DNA of 64,000 nucleotides from Streptomyces sulphureus DSM 40104. GTDB taxonomy: Bacteria > Actinomycetota > Actinomycetes > Streptomycetales > Streptomycetaceae. Of this stretch, positions 51,347-58,875 are shown one piece after another. The stretch's first letter is position 1; each line of letters starts with the position of its first letter. The DNA lies in NCBI RefSeq assembly GCF_000381025.1, contig NZ_KB905824.1:108670-172669 (forward strand). Direction: 5' to 3'. A program made the position numbers and the translations under genes. A model generated the notes under the pieces. It had not been told where the DNA came from, did not search any database, and worked only from the letters and a program-made list of their open reading frames with translations.

Positions 51347-52045
51347 ATGGACGGGACGACGCAGCTCGACGGCAAAGCGAGGCGCACCACCGCGCGCCGC
51401 GCGCAGACCCGGCGCAGGCTGCTCGACGCCGCGCTCCGGGCCTTCGCCGAAGAGGGCTTCGGCCGCACGACGGTCGAGAGCGTCTGCGCACGCGCCGGGT
51501 TCACCCGGGGCGCCTTCTACTCCAACTTCTCCTCCCTCGACGAACTCTTCCTCGCCATGTGGGAGGAGCGCTCCGCACGGATGCTCCACGACCTCCGCGA
51601 GGCCCTCGCCCAGGTGCCGGCCGCGGCGCCCGAAGAGGCCCTGCGCGCCGCGCTCGCCGCCGTCGGCGTGGACGACGAATGGCACAGGATCACCGCCGAG
51701 TTCACCGCGCACGCGCTGCGCACGCCCGGCCTGCGGCGCATCGTCGCCGCCCGTGAGCAGGCGATCCGGGAGACCCTCGTCCCGGTCCTCACAGGCGCCC
51801 TGCGCCGGGCCGGTCGCGACGTCCCCGACGAGGCGGCGCTCGGCAGCGCGCTCGTCGCCGTCCACGACGGCACCTCCGTACAGGTCCTGCTGGAGCCGGG
51901 GAGCGAGGACGCCCTCAGGCACCGCGAGGAGCTCTTCCGCCACGTCCTCTACGCCTACAGCCGACCGACTCCCCGCGACGCAGGGGCACTTGAGCCACCT
52001 GCCCCGGAGGAGACCCCGCACCCCGAGGAGCCGCACCGTGCCTGA
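51347..52045 (+). CDS. TetR family transcriptional regulator
   Basis: A 232-aa TetR protein. HTH at residues 22-65 (AALRAFAEEGFGRTTVESVCARAGFTRGAFYSNFSS, in part). The C-terminus ends with a Pro/Glu-rich tail that overlaps the next gene. It heads an operon with an FAD dehydrogenase and an SDR, which it likely regulates through the two palindromes. AGGGG precedes ATG 51347. Confidence 0.92.
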   Translation: MDGTTQLDGKARRTTARRAQTRRRLLDAALRAFAEEGFGRTTVESVCARAGFTRGAFYSNFSSLDELFLAMWEERSARMLHDLREALAQVPAAAPEEALRAALAAVGVDDEWHRITAEFTAHALRTPGLRRIVAAREQAIRETLVPVLTGALRRAGRDVPDEAALGSALVAVHDGTSVQVLLEPGSEDALRHREELFRHVLYAYSRPTPRDAGALEPPAPEETPHPEEPHRA

Positions 52046-53699
52046 GGACGCCGACGTCATCGTGGTGGGGGCCGGCCTCGCCGGCCTCGTCGCCACGTAC
52101 GAACTCGCCCGCGCCGGGCGCCGGGTGCTCGTCGTCGACCAGGAGAGCGACGCGAACCTCGGCGGACAGGCGCACTGGTCGCTCGGCGGGCTCTTCCTCG
52201 TCGACAGCCCCGAGCAACGGCGCATGGGCATCCGCGACTCCGAGCAACTCGCCCTCGCCGACTGGCTCGGCTCCGCCGCTTTCGACCGCCCGCGCGAGGA
52301 CCGCTGGCCGCGCCGCTGGGCCGAGGCGTACGTGCACTTCGCGGCGGGCGAGAAGCGCAGCTACCTCCGCGGGCTCGGGCTGCGTCTCACGCCCAACGTC
52401 GGCTGGGCCGAGCGCGGCGACGGCACGGCCTCGGGGCACGGGAACTCCGTACCGCGGTTCCACCTCGCGTGGGGGACGGGGCCCGAAGTGGTGCGCGTCT
52501 TCCGGGAACCGGTGCAGGCGGCGGCCGCGCGCGGCCTCGTCCGGTTCGCGCACCGGCACCGCGTGGAGGAGCTGCTCGTCGAGGACGGCGCGGCCGTCGG
52601 GGTGCGCGGCAGCGTGCTCGCAGCCGACCCGGCGGCGCGGGGCGTCGCCTCGTCCGACGAGGTGGAGGGCGAGTTCGAGGTGCGGGCCCAGGCGGTCGTC
52701 GTCACCTCGGGCGGCATCGGAGGCAACTCCGCGCTGGTGCGGAAGAATTGGCCGGTCGAGCGGCTCGGCGAGGCCCCGCGCTCGATGATCACCGGCGTCC
52801 CCGCCTACGTCGACGGGCGGATGCTGGAGACGGCCGAGCGCGCCGGGGCCTCCCTCGTCAACCGCGACCGGATGTGGCACTACACCGAGGGGATAAAGAA
52901 CTGGGCGCCCGTCTGGCCCGACCACGCGATACGCATCATCCCCGGGCCGTCCTCGCTCTGGCTCGACGCCACGGGGAAGCGGCTCCCGGCGCCGTACTTC
53001 CCCGGGCACGACACCCTCGGCACGCTGCGGCACATCCTCGGCACGGGGCACGAGCACACCTGGTTCGTCCTGACGCGCTCGATCGTGGAGAAGGAGTTCG
53101 CGCTCTCCGGCTCCGAGCAGAACCCCGATCTCACGGGCAAGGACCTCAAGTTGACGCTCTCCCGCGTGAAGAAGGGCGCCCCCGGGCCCGTCCAGGCGTT
53201 CCTCGACCACGGCGAGGACTTCGTGCAGGCCCGCAGCCTCCGCGCACTCGTCGACGGGATGAACCGCGTCGCACCGGAACCCGGCCTCGACGCCGCGCAG
53301 GTCGAGCGCGAGGTGCTCGCCCGCGACCGGGAGGTGGACAACGCGTACTCCAAGGACCTCCAGTTGATGTCGGTCCACAACGCCCGCTCCTACCGGGCCG
53401 ATCGGCTCACCCGCGTCGCCAGGCCGCACCGCCTCCTCGACCCGGCGCACGGACCGCTCGTCGCCGTCCGCCTCCACCTGCTCACCCGCAAGACCCTCGG
53501 CGGCCTGGAGACGACCCTCGACTCCCAAGTCGTGCGCCCGGACGGCGAGTTCTTCGACGGCCTCTACGCGGCGGGCGAGGCCGCCGGCTTCGGCGGCGGC
53601 GGCGTCCACGGCTACAACGCGCTGGAGGGCACCTTCCTCGGCGGCTGCATCTTCTCCGGCCGCGCGGCCGGCCGCGCCCTCGCCAGGAGCCTCGCGTGA
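52038..53699 (+). CDS. FAD-binding dehydrogenase (KstD/fumarate reductase-like)
   Basis: A 553-aa flavoprotein: GAGLAGLVATYELARAGRRVLVVDQE FAD site, GGQAHWSLGGLF, TSGGIGGN, and a C-terminal GGGGVHGYNALEGTFLGGCIFSGRAAG FAD-closing block (given in part). It is related to 3-ketosteroid dehydrogenases and fumarate-reductase flavoproteins. The substrate is unknown. The GTG start overlaps the TetR stop by 8 bp; GAGGAG lies upstream. Coupled to an SDR downstream. Confidence 0.9.
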   Translation: MPEDADVIVVGAGLAGLVATYELARAGRRVLVVDQESDANLGGQAHWSLGGLFLVDSPEQRRMGIRDSEQLALADWLGSAAFDRPREDRWPRRWAEAYVHFAAGEKRSYLRGLGLRLTPNVGWAERGDGTASGHGNSVPRFHLAWGTGPEVVRVFREPVQAAAARGLVRFAHRHRVEELLVEDGAAVGVRGSVLAADPAARGVASSDEVEGEFEVRAQAVVVTSGGIGGNSALVRKNWPVERLGEAPRSMITGVPAYVDGRMLETAERAGASLVNRDRMWHYTEGIKNWAPVWPDHAIRIIPGPSSLWLDATGKRLPAPYFPGHDTLGTLRHILGTGHEHTWFVLTRSIVEKEFALSGSEQNPDLTGKDLKLTLSRVKKGAPGPVQAFLDHGEDFVQARSLRALVDGMNRVAPEPGLDAAQVEREVLARDREVDNAYSKDLQLMSVHNARSYRADRLTRVARPHRLLDPAHGPLVAVRLHLLTRKTLGGLETTLDSQVVRPDGEFFDGLYAAGEAAGFGGGGVHGYNALEGTFLGGCIFSGRAAGRALARSLA

Positions 53700-54505
53700 C
53701 GCCGGCGGGCGAGCGCCGGACCGCCCTCGTCACCGGCGCCTCCTCGGGGATCGGCGCCGCGGTCGCCGCCGCGCTCGTCGCGCGCGGGGTGCGCGTCCTC
53801 GGGACGAGCCGCGCCCCCGAGAAGCTGGCCGAGCCGCTCGACGGCGTCACCTACCTGCCGCTCGACCTCGGCGACGACTCCTCGATCGAGGAGTGCGCCG
53901 CGGCGGCGGGAGACGTCGACATCCTCGTCAACAACGCGGGCGAAAGCCAGAGCGGTCCGCTGGAGGAGCTGCCGCCCGAGGCAGTGCGGCGCCTCTTCCA
54001 GCTCAACGTCTTCGGCGCCGTGCGCCTCACCCAGCTCCTGCTCCCCGGCATGCGCCGACGGCGGTACGGGCGGGTCGTGATGGTCGGCTCGATGCTCGCG
54101 AGCTTCCCCCTGGCTTACCGCTCCTCGTACGTCGCGTCCAAGGCGGCGCTGCGGGGGTTCGCCAGCGCGGCGAGGCGCGAGGCGGCGCCGTGGGGCGTCG
54201 GGGTCACCACAGTCGAGCCGGGCTCGATCAACACGGGGATCAGCGAGCGCCGCACGCAGTACCTCCGCGAGGATTCGCCGTTCGCGGACGAGTACCACGC
54301 CATGCTGCGCGCACTCAACGCCAACGAGGCCGACGGGACCTCGCCCGAGAAGGTCGCGCAGACCGTCCTCCGCGCGATCGAGGCCCGCAGGACCAAGCCG
54401 CTGTACGCGGTGGGGAGTTCGGCCCGGCTCGTCTTTCCGCTGCGGCGGCTCCTGCCGCGATCGGCCGTGGAGCGCATCGTGCAGCGGCGGCACGGGTTGG
54501 GGTGA
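53696..54505 (+). CDS. Short-chain dehydrogenase/reductase
   Basis: A 269-aa classical SDR: VTGASSGIGAAVA, LVNNAGES, catalytic Ser in VGSM, YVASK (YxxxK). GTG 53696 overlaps the dehydrogenase stop by 4 bp. With the TetR and the FAD dehydrogenase it makes a small oxidation operon, perhaps for a steroid-like or lipid substrate; this is inference. Confidence 0.9.
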   Translation: MTPAGERRTALVTGASSGIGAAVAAALVARGVRVLGTSRAPEKLAEPLDGVTYLPLDLGDDSSIEECAAAAGDVDILVNNAGESQSGPLEELPPEAVRRLFQLNVFGAVRLTQLLLPGMRRRRYGRVVMVGSMLASFPLAYRSSYVASKAALRGFASAARREAAPWGVGVTTVEPGSINTGISERRTQYLREDSPFADEYHAMLRALNANEADGTSPEKVAQTVLRAIEARRTKPLYAVGSSARLVFPLRRLLPRSAVERIVQRRHGLG

Positions 54506-54627
54506 ACCGGGCGCCGAGGGACGGGGCTGACGCCCGACGACCATGCATTACACGTCCGCCCACTCGTACGACACCCGCACCGACCGCTTGACCCGACTGT
54601 CGAGGCGAAGAAGAGCGGAGGGCACCA

Positions 54628-54852
54628 GTGGAACCGGAGTTCCTCGTCGTCCTTGCGGTAGCCTTCGTCTTCGGCCTCCTGTGCGCGCTCGCTCCCCACT
54701 CCGTCATCAGGGCAGCACGCGCGCTCTCGGCCAAGGCGGGCGCCGAGAAGCGACGCCTCAGTCGTGGGAGGACGAGGGCCCTGCGGTTCCTCGGCGTCGT
54801 CATTGCGCTCGGAGTTCCCGCTTTCACGTATCTCAGCCGAGGTGACCTGTGA
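54628..54852 (+). CDS. Small membrane protein
   Basis: A 74-aa protein with two hydrophobic segments (FLVVLAVAFVFGLLCALAP and LRFLGVVIALGVPAFTYLS) joined by a basic loop. GTG 54628 follows GGAGGGCACCA. No known family. Stands alone before the tRNA. Confidence 0.65.
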   Translation: MEPEFLVVLAVAFVFGLLCALAPHSVIRAARALSAKAGAEKRRLSRGRTRALRFLGVVIALGVPAFTYLSRGDL

Positions 54853-55096
54853 GCCGGCACGGTGCTCTCGTGCGTCTCACCGGGCTCGGGCGCGAAAAGG
54901 GAACAAGGCCGGCGCTGGAAACGCCGAGCCGGCCTCCGTCGGCCCCGAACCCGTCTGCTGCCTCGTCACCCGCCGCCAACTCCGGTCGCCACGTTGGCCG
55001 TTCTCCAGAGCGCCGCGTGCGGCGAAGGTGTGGCGAAAGCCCCCGACCCGCTACACCTCACAGGCGTCTTTGCAGGCCAGGGGCCATAACTCCGGG

Positions 55097-55179
55097 TGCG
55101 GCCGGTGGGATTCGAACCCACATGGGATTGCTCCCAAGGGCACCTAAAACCCTCGCTTATACCATTCAGCAACGGCCGC
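55097..55179 (-). tRNA. tRNA-Leu (anticodon UAG)
   Basis: A class II tRNA of 83 nt. Acceptor stem GCGGCCG/CGGCCGC with discriminator A, D-arm, anticodon stem AGGGT/GCCCT enclosing the loop TTTAGGT (anticodon TAG), a long variable arm, and T-loop GGTTCGAATCC. CCA is not encoded. The stem and the long variable arm fit tRNA-Leu decoding CUA/CUN. Confidence 0.93.
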
Positions 55180-55225
55180 CGGAACGACGGTTATCGTACC
55201 CGGTCGCCCCCGCGCGCAGGAGCCC

Positions 55226-55257
55226 GGACCGCGCGCCGCCCGGTGGGCGCGCGGTCC
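55226..55257 (-). terminator. MHS transporter terminator
   Basis: 12-bp perfect stem (55226-55237 with 55246-55257, 8-nt loop) directly after the transporter stop codon, upstream of the tRNA gene on the same strand. Confidence 0.8.
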
Positions 55258-55263
55258 GAGGGC

Positions 55264-56769
55264 TCAGCGCTGGTTGGAGGACTGCTTCCGGACCAGCTCC
55301 TTCGCCTCCTCCTCCGTGGAGACCGACGGAGGCGAGCCGTCGAGCGGCTGCTGCGCCGTCTCGCGCATGCAGAGCACCGCGATGATCCCGAGGAGCGCGG
55401 CGCCCGAGGCGTAGAAGGCGGGGGCGAGGTTGTTGCCCGTGGAGTCGACGAGGTAGGTCATGATGCCGGGCGCCGTGCCGCCGAAGATCGACGTCGCCAC
55501 GTTGTAGCCGATCGAGAGGGAGCCGTACCGCACCTTCGTCGGGAAGAGCGCCGGGAGCGTCGCCGACATCGTGCCGAGGAGGCAGACGAGGCAGGCCCCG
55601 AGGACGAGCAGCCCGCCGACGGCGGCGAGGAAGTTGCCCAGCCGGAAGAGCTGGAAGGCCGGCACCGTCAGCACGAGGAACCCGAGCATCCCGGCGAGCA
55701 GTATCGGCTTCCTGCCCACCCGGTCGCTGAGCCTGCCGATCTGCTGGAGGACCGTCATCATCGCCACCATCGCGATGATCGCCGCGACCAGCTCCATCGA
55801 ACCCGAGTACCCCATCTCGCTCGTCAGGTACGCCGGCATGTACGAGAGGAGCATGTAGTCGGTGATGTTGTACGCGGCGACGAGGCCGATGCAGAGCAGC
55901 AGCCGCTGCCACTGGCCCGCGAAGATCGCGGAGAACTCCCGCTTCGGGGTGTTCTCGGCGGCCTTCGGCGCACTGCGCGCCTCGGCTGCGGCGTTGGCCG
56001 AGTGGGAGAGCTCCTCGACCTGCTTGCGGAACGCGGGCGTCTCCTCCAGCTTCAGCCGCAGGTAGAGCCCGACGACGCCGATCGGCCCGCCGACGAGGAA
56101 CGGGATGCGCCAGCCCCAGTCGAGCATCGTCTGCTCGCCGAGCGTCGTGTTGAGGAGGAGGACGAGCGCCGCCGCGCCGGTGTAGCCGGCGAGCGTGCCC
56201 AACTCGAGGAAGCTGCCGAAGAAACCGCGCCGCTTGTCCGGTGCGTACTCCGCGATGAAGGTCGCGGCGCCGCCGTACTCACCGCCCGTCGAGAACCCCT
56301 GCACCATGCGGCAGACGAGCAGCAGGACGGGGGAGGCGACCCCGATCGTGGCGTAGGAGGGGATGAGCCCGATGGCGAAGGTGCCGGCCGCCATGAGGAC
56401 CATGGTCAGCGCGAGCACCTGTTTGCGGCCGATGCGGTCGCCGAGCGGGCCGAAGAACAGCCCGCCGAGCGGCCGTACCAGGAACGAGGCGGCGAACGCG
56501 GTGAACGAGGCGAGGAGTTGGGTCGCCCCCGCACCGGGGAAGAAGACCTTGCCGATGATGACGGCGAGGTAGGAGTAGATCCCGAAGTCGAACCACTCCA
56601 TCGCGTTGCCGACGGCTGCGGCCTTCGTCGCCCTGCGCACCGTGGGCTCGTCGGTGACCGTGATGTCGCTGCGGCGCACGCGCGGGTTGAGTCGGCGCGC
56701 GATGGCGCGGTACAGGGGTCGATGGCGTTTGAGCGCCGCCTCGTCGGGCGGCGCGGCCTCGGGGTCCAT
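55264..56769 (-). CDS. MFS transporter, metabolite:H+ symporter (ProP-like)
   Basis: A 501-aa transporter of the MHS family. AVGNAMEWFDFGIYSYLAVIIGKVFF (in part), RPLGGLFFGPLGDRIGRKQVL and GRLSDRVGRKPILL are family hallmarks. Twelve membrane segments. The N-terminus has a 45-residue basic cytosolic extension. Substrates of relatives include betaine, proline and dicarboxylates. Start ATG 56769. Confidence 0.92.
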   Translation of the reverse strand: MDPEAAPPDEAALKRHRPLYRAIARRLNPRVRRSDITVTDEPTVRRATKAAAVGNAMEWFDFGIYSYLAVIIGKVFFPGAGATQLLASFTAFAASFLVRPLGGLFFGPLGDRIGRKQVLALTMVLMAAGTFAIGLIPSYATIGVASPVLLLVCRMVQGFSTGGEYGGAATFIAEYAPDKRRGFFGSFLELGTLAGYTGAAALVLLLNTTLGEQTMLDWGWRIPFLVGGPIGVVGLYLRLKLEETPAFRKQVEELSHSANAAAEARSAPKAAENTPKREFSAIFAGQWQRLLLCIGLVAAYNITDYMLLSYMPAYLTSEMGYSGSMELVAAIIAMVAMMTVLQQIGRLSDRVGRKPILLAGMLGFLVLTVPAFQLFRLGNFLAAVGGLLVLGACLVCLLGTMSATLPALFPTKVRYGSLSIGYNVATSIFGGTAPGIMTYLVDSTGNNLAPAFYASGAALLGIIAVLCMRETAQQPLDGSPPSVSTEEEAKELVRKQSSNQR

Positions 56770-56875
56770 GGCAGATCTGTACCGCGCCTGCGCCCGCGCC
56801 GCTCGCCCGGTCGGCGTACGGGTTACGTTCTTCGTGCTGTCGACTGCGGGGTCGCCGCCCGACGAACTGCGGGCG

Positions 56876-56895
56876 TTGACATGCCGCGGAGTCAA
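56876..56895. promoter_or_regulatory. Inverted repeat between bcp and the MHS gene
   Basis: TTGAC-ATGCCGCGGA-GTCAA, 5-bp arms spaced by 10. It lies after bcp and about 107 bp before the transporter start. It may be an operator or a -35-containing promoter; no -10 is clear. Confidence 0.35.
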
Positions 56896-56897
56896 TA

Positions 56898-57371
56898 TCA
56901 GCCCTCCAGACCGAGATCCCGGATCAGCTTGGCGACGTGCCCCGTCGCCTTGACGTTGTAGAGCGCGCGCTCGACCTTCCCGTCCTCGTCGACGACGACG
57001 GTGGAGCGGATGACGCCCGTGACGGTCTTGCCGTACAGCTTCTTCTCGCCGAACGCGCCGTACTCCTCCATGACCTCCTTCGACGGATCGCCGACGAGCG
57101 TGACGCGGAGGCCCTCCTTCTCCCGGAACTTCGCCAGCTTCTCGGGCTTGTCGGGCGAGACGCCGATGACGTCGTAGCCGGCGCCGGCGAGCAGGTCGAG
57201 GTTGTCGGTGAAGTCGCACGCCTGCTTCGTGCACCCCGGCGTCATGGCGGCGGGGTAGAAGTAGACGACGACCTTGCGTCCGCGGTGGTCAGCGAGCGAG
57301 ACCTGCTTGCCGTCCGCGTCGGCGAGGGAGAAGGCGGGCGCGGTGTCGCCCGGCTGAAGTCGCTCGCTCAC
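56898..57371 (-). CDS. bcp: Peroxiredoxin BCP type
   Basis: A 157-aa thiol peroxidase: TPGCTKQACDF with peroxidatic Cys47 and resolving Cys52, and the VVVYFYP sheet. Length and motif fit BCP/PrxQ. GTG 57371 has GAGGAGG 5-6 bp upstream. It reduces hydroperoxides using thioredoxin. Confidence 0.95.
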   Translation of the reverse strand: MSERLQPGDTAPAFSLADADGKQVSLADHRGRKVVVYFYPAAMTPGCTKQACDFTDNLDLLAGAGYDVIGVSPDKPEKLAKFREKEGLRVTLVGDPSKEVMEEYGAFGEKKLYGKTVTGVIRSTVVVDEDGKVERALYNVKATGHVAKLIRDLGLEG

Positions 57372-57596
57372 GTGTCCTCCTCGGTCGTACGGCGGGCGCC
57401 GATGCGGCCCGTCTTCCGTGCCCGAGGGTAGCGCCGACGCCACAGTGGGGGTGCCGTGGGGCGAAGGATGCGGCAAGCTGACAGACTGTCCGGTAACAGA
57501 CGGTGTCGCGGGGGCACTGCCGTGTCGCGCGAGCCCCCGAGGCGCCGAGCAGACCGGGCGTGCAAGCCCGTATCCCACAGCGACGGAGGCAACGCG

Positions 57597-57917
57597 GTGC
57601 CGGAACCCAGAACCCCCGCGGACATCGAGGCGGACATCGTCCGCAGGCGGCATCAGCTCGCCGAGGCGCTGGACGAACTCGCGGTACGGGTGCATCCGCA
57701 GACCCTCGTCGGCGACGCCAAGGCGCGTGCCTCTGCGGCCGTCGACCGGACGGCCGGACGTGCGTACGTCGCCGTCAACCGCGTGGTCTCGCAGGCGCGG
57801 GGGCAGTTCGTCGACGAGCAGGGGTCGCCCCGGCTGGAGCGGGTGGTCCCCGCCGCGCTCGCTGCCACGGCCGTCGTCGGGCTGTGCGTCCTCTCGGCTC
57901 GGCGCAAGCGCCGTTGA
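57597..57917 (+). CDS. DUF3618 protein
   Basis: A 106-aa protein with an N-terminal DUF3618 segment (TPADIEADIVRRRHQLAEALDELAVRVHPQTL), an amphipathic middle, and a C-terminal membrane helix (RVVPAALAATAVVGLCVLSA) followed by RRKRR. These proteins are small tail-anchored membrane proteins of unknown role. GTG 57597 has GGAGG. Only 22 bp before the GroES-like gene. Confidence 0.85.
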   Translation: MPEPRTPADIEADIVRRRHQLAEALDELAVRVHPQTLVGDAKARASAAVDRTAGRAYVAVNRVVSQARGQFVDEQGSPRLERVVPAALAATAVVGLCVLSARRKRR

Positions 57918-57939
57918 GGCCCTGAGTTACGGTTCTGGC

Positions 57940-58320
57940 GTGACCTCCGAGACCACTGCACCCGACACCGCTGTCCGCGCCGAAGGCTCCGCCGAGATGG
58001 ACAAGCTGCCCATCCGGATGCTCCACGACCGCGTCCTCGTCCGCTCCGACCGGGGCGAGGGGGAGCGGCGCTCCTCGGGCGGCATCGTCATCCCGGCGAC
58101 GGCCGCCGTCGGCCGACGGCTCGAATGGGCCGAAGTGGTCGCCGTCGGACAGAACGTGCGCACCGTGGAGCCGGGGGACCGCGTGCTCTACGACCCCGAG
58201 GACCGCGCGGAGGTCGAGGTCCGCGCCGTCGCCTACTACCTCATGCGCGAGCGCGACCTGCACGCGGTGGCGGCCCAGCGCCTCGAAGGCGCGGGCGACT
58301 CCACCGGCCTCTACCTCTGA
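57940..58320 (+). CDS. GroES-like co-chaperonin family protein
   Basis: A 126-aa Cpn10-fold protein: LPIRMLHDRVLVRSDRGEGERRSSGGIVIPATA, a mobile-loop region, and EVVAVGQNV with EPGDRVLYDPEDRAEVEV. No groEL is adjacent, so this is probably a solitary GroES homologue rather than the operon copy. A 20-residue acidic N-terminal extension is present. Role unknown. Confidence 0.82.
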   Translation: MTSETTAPDTAVRAEGSAEMDKLPIRMLHDRVLVRSDRGEGERRSSGGIVIPATAAVGRRLEWAEVVAVGQNVRTVEPGDRVLYDPEDRAEVEVRAVAYYLMRERDLHAVAAQRLEGAGDSTGLYL

Positions 58321-58323
58321 GCC

Positions 58324-58357
58324 CACCGGGCGAGGGGCCCGCGCCCCTCGCCCGGTG
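58324..58357. terminator. Bidirectional terminator between GroES-like and SMR genes
   Basis: Perfect 14-bp stem (58324-58337 with 58344-58357, 6-nt loop) between convergent genes. Confidence 0.85.
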
Positions 58358-58396
58358 CGGCCCGTCGACGTCCCACCGATTCGCGGAGTTCGGCGC

Positions 58397-58717
58397 TCAG
58401 TGCCCCGACGTCACCTTGAGGCCGATGACGGACGCGAGGAGCAGCGCGATGAAGAACAGCCGCGCCACGGTGGCCGGTTCGCCGAGGAGGACGATGCCGA
58501 GGATCGCGGCGCCCGCCGCGCCGATGCCGACCCAGACCCCGTAGGCGGTTCCGATCGGCAGCGTCCTGGCGGCCTGCGCGAGGAGGAACATGCTCGCGGC
58601 GAAGCCGAGCACCGTCCAGACGCTCGGCCAGAGCCGGGTGAACCCCTCCGTGAACTTCAGCCCGATCGACCAGCCGACCTCCAGGACGCCGGCGAAGACC
58701 AGCAGAACCCATGCCAT
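58397..58717 (-). CDS. gdx: SMR transporter, Gdx/SugE guanidinium exporter type
   Basis: A 106-aa four-helix exporter: VLLVFAGVLEVGWSIGLKFTEGFTRLWPS with the essential Glu in the first helix, and IGTAYGVWVGIGAAGAAILGIVLLGE (in part). The GxW pattern near EVGW marks the SugE/Gdx branch, which exports guanidinium. A guanidine-III riboswitch candidate lies directly upstream, which independently supports the function. GGAGG precedes the ATG by 5-6 bp. Confidence 0.93.
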   Translation of the reverse strand: MAWVLLVFAGVLEVGWSIGLKFTEGFTRLWPSVWTVLGFAASMFLLAQAARTLPIGTAYGVWVGIGAAGAAILGIVLLGEPATVARLFFIALLLASVIGLKVTSGH

Positions 58718-58752
58718 GGGGGCACCTCCGTAGTCATTGTGCTTGCGGGGGT

Positions 58753-58793
58753 GCGTCGTCTTTGCTGTCCCGGTACGGCGCGTCTCGTCGGGG
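58753..58793 (-). promoter_or_regulatory. Guanidine-III (mini-ykkC) riboswitch
   Basis: Read on the minus strand this 41-nt element aligns with the remembered Thermobifida fusca guanidine-III aptamer. P1 pairs CCCG with CGGG, where the reference has CCGG with CCGG (covariation). The joining ACGAG, the GCGCCGUAC segment and a 3' pseudoknot strand AAGACGACGC are all in place with matching spacing; one C-A mismatch occurs in the pseudoknot. It ends about 24 nt before GGAGG of the SMR gene, so it likely controls translation. A -10-like TACCTT lies upstream. Confidence 0.85.
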
Positions 58794-58814
58794 CCGGCGG
58801 CTGCCGGTGCTCTG

Positions 58815-58820
58815 AAGGTA
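58815..58820 (-). promoter_or_regulatory. Candidate -10 of the gdx transcript
   Basis: TACCTT on the minus strand, 21 nt before the aptamer. Transcription from here would include the whole riboswitch. A clear -35 is not visible. Confidence 0.4.
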
Positions 58821-58875
58821 GCAAGCCGTGCGGCGGCGTGCGGTGGCCCAGGTCACCGGGCCACCGCGGCCGTCG

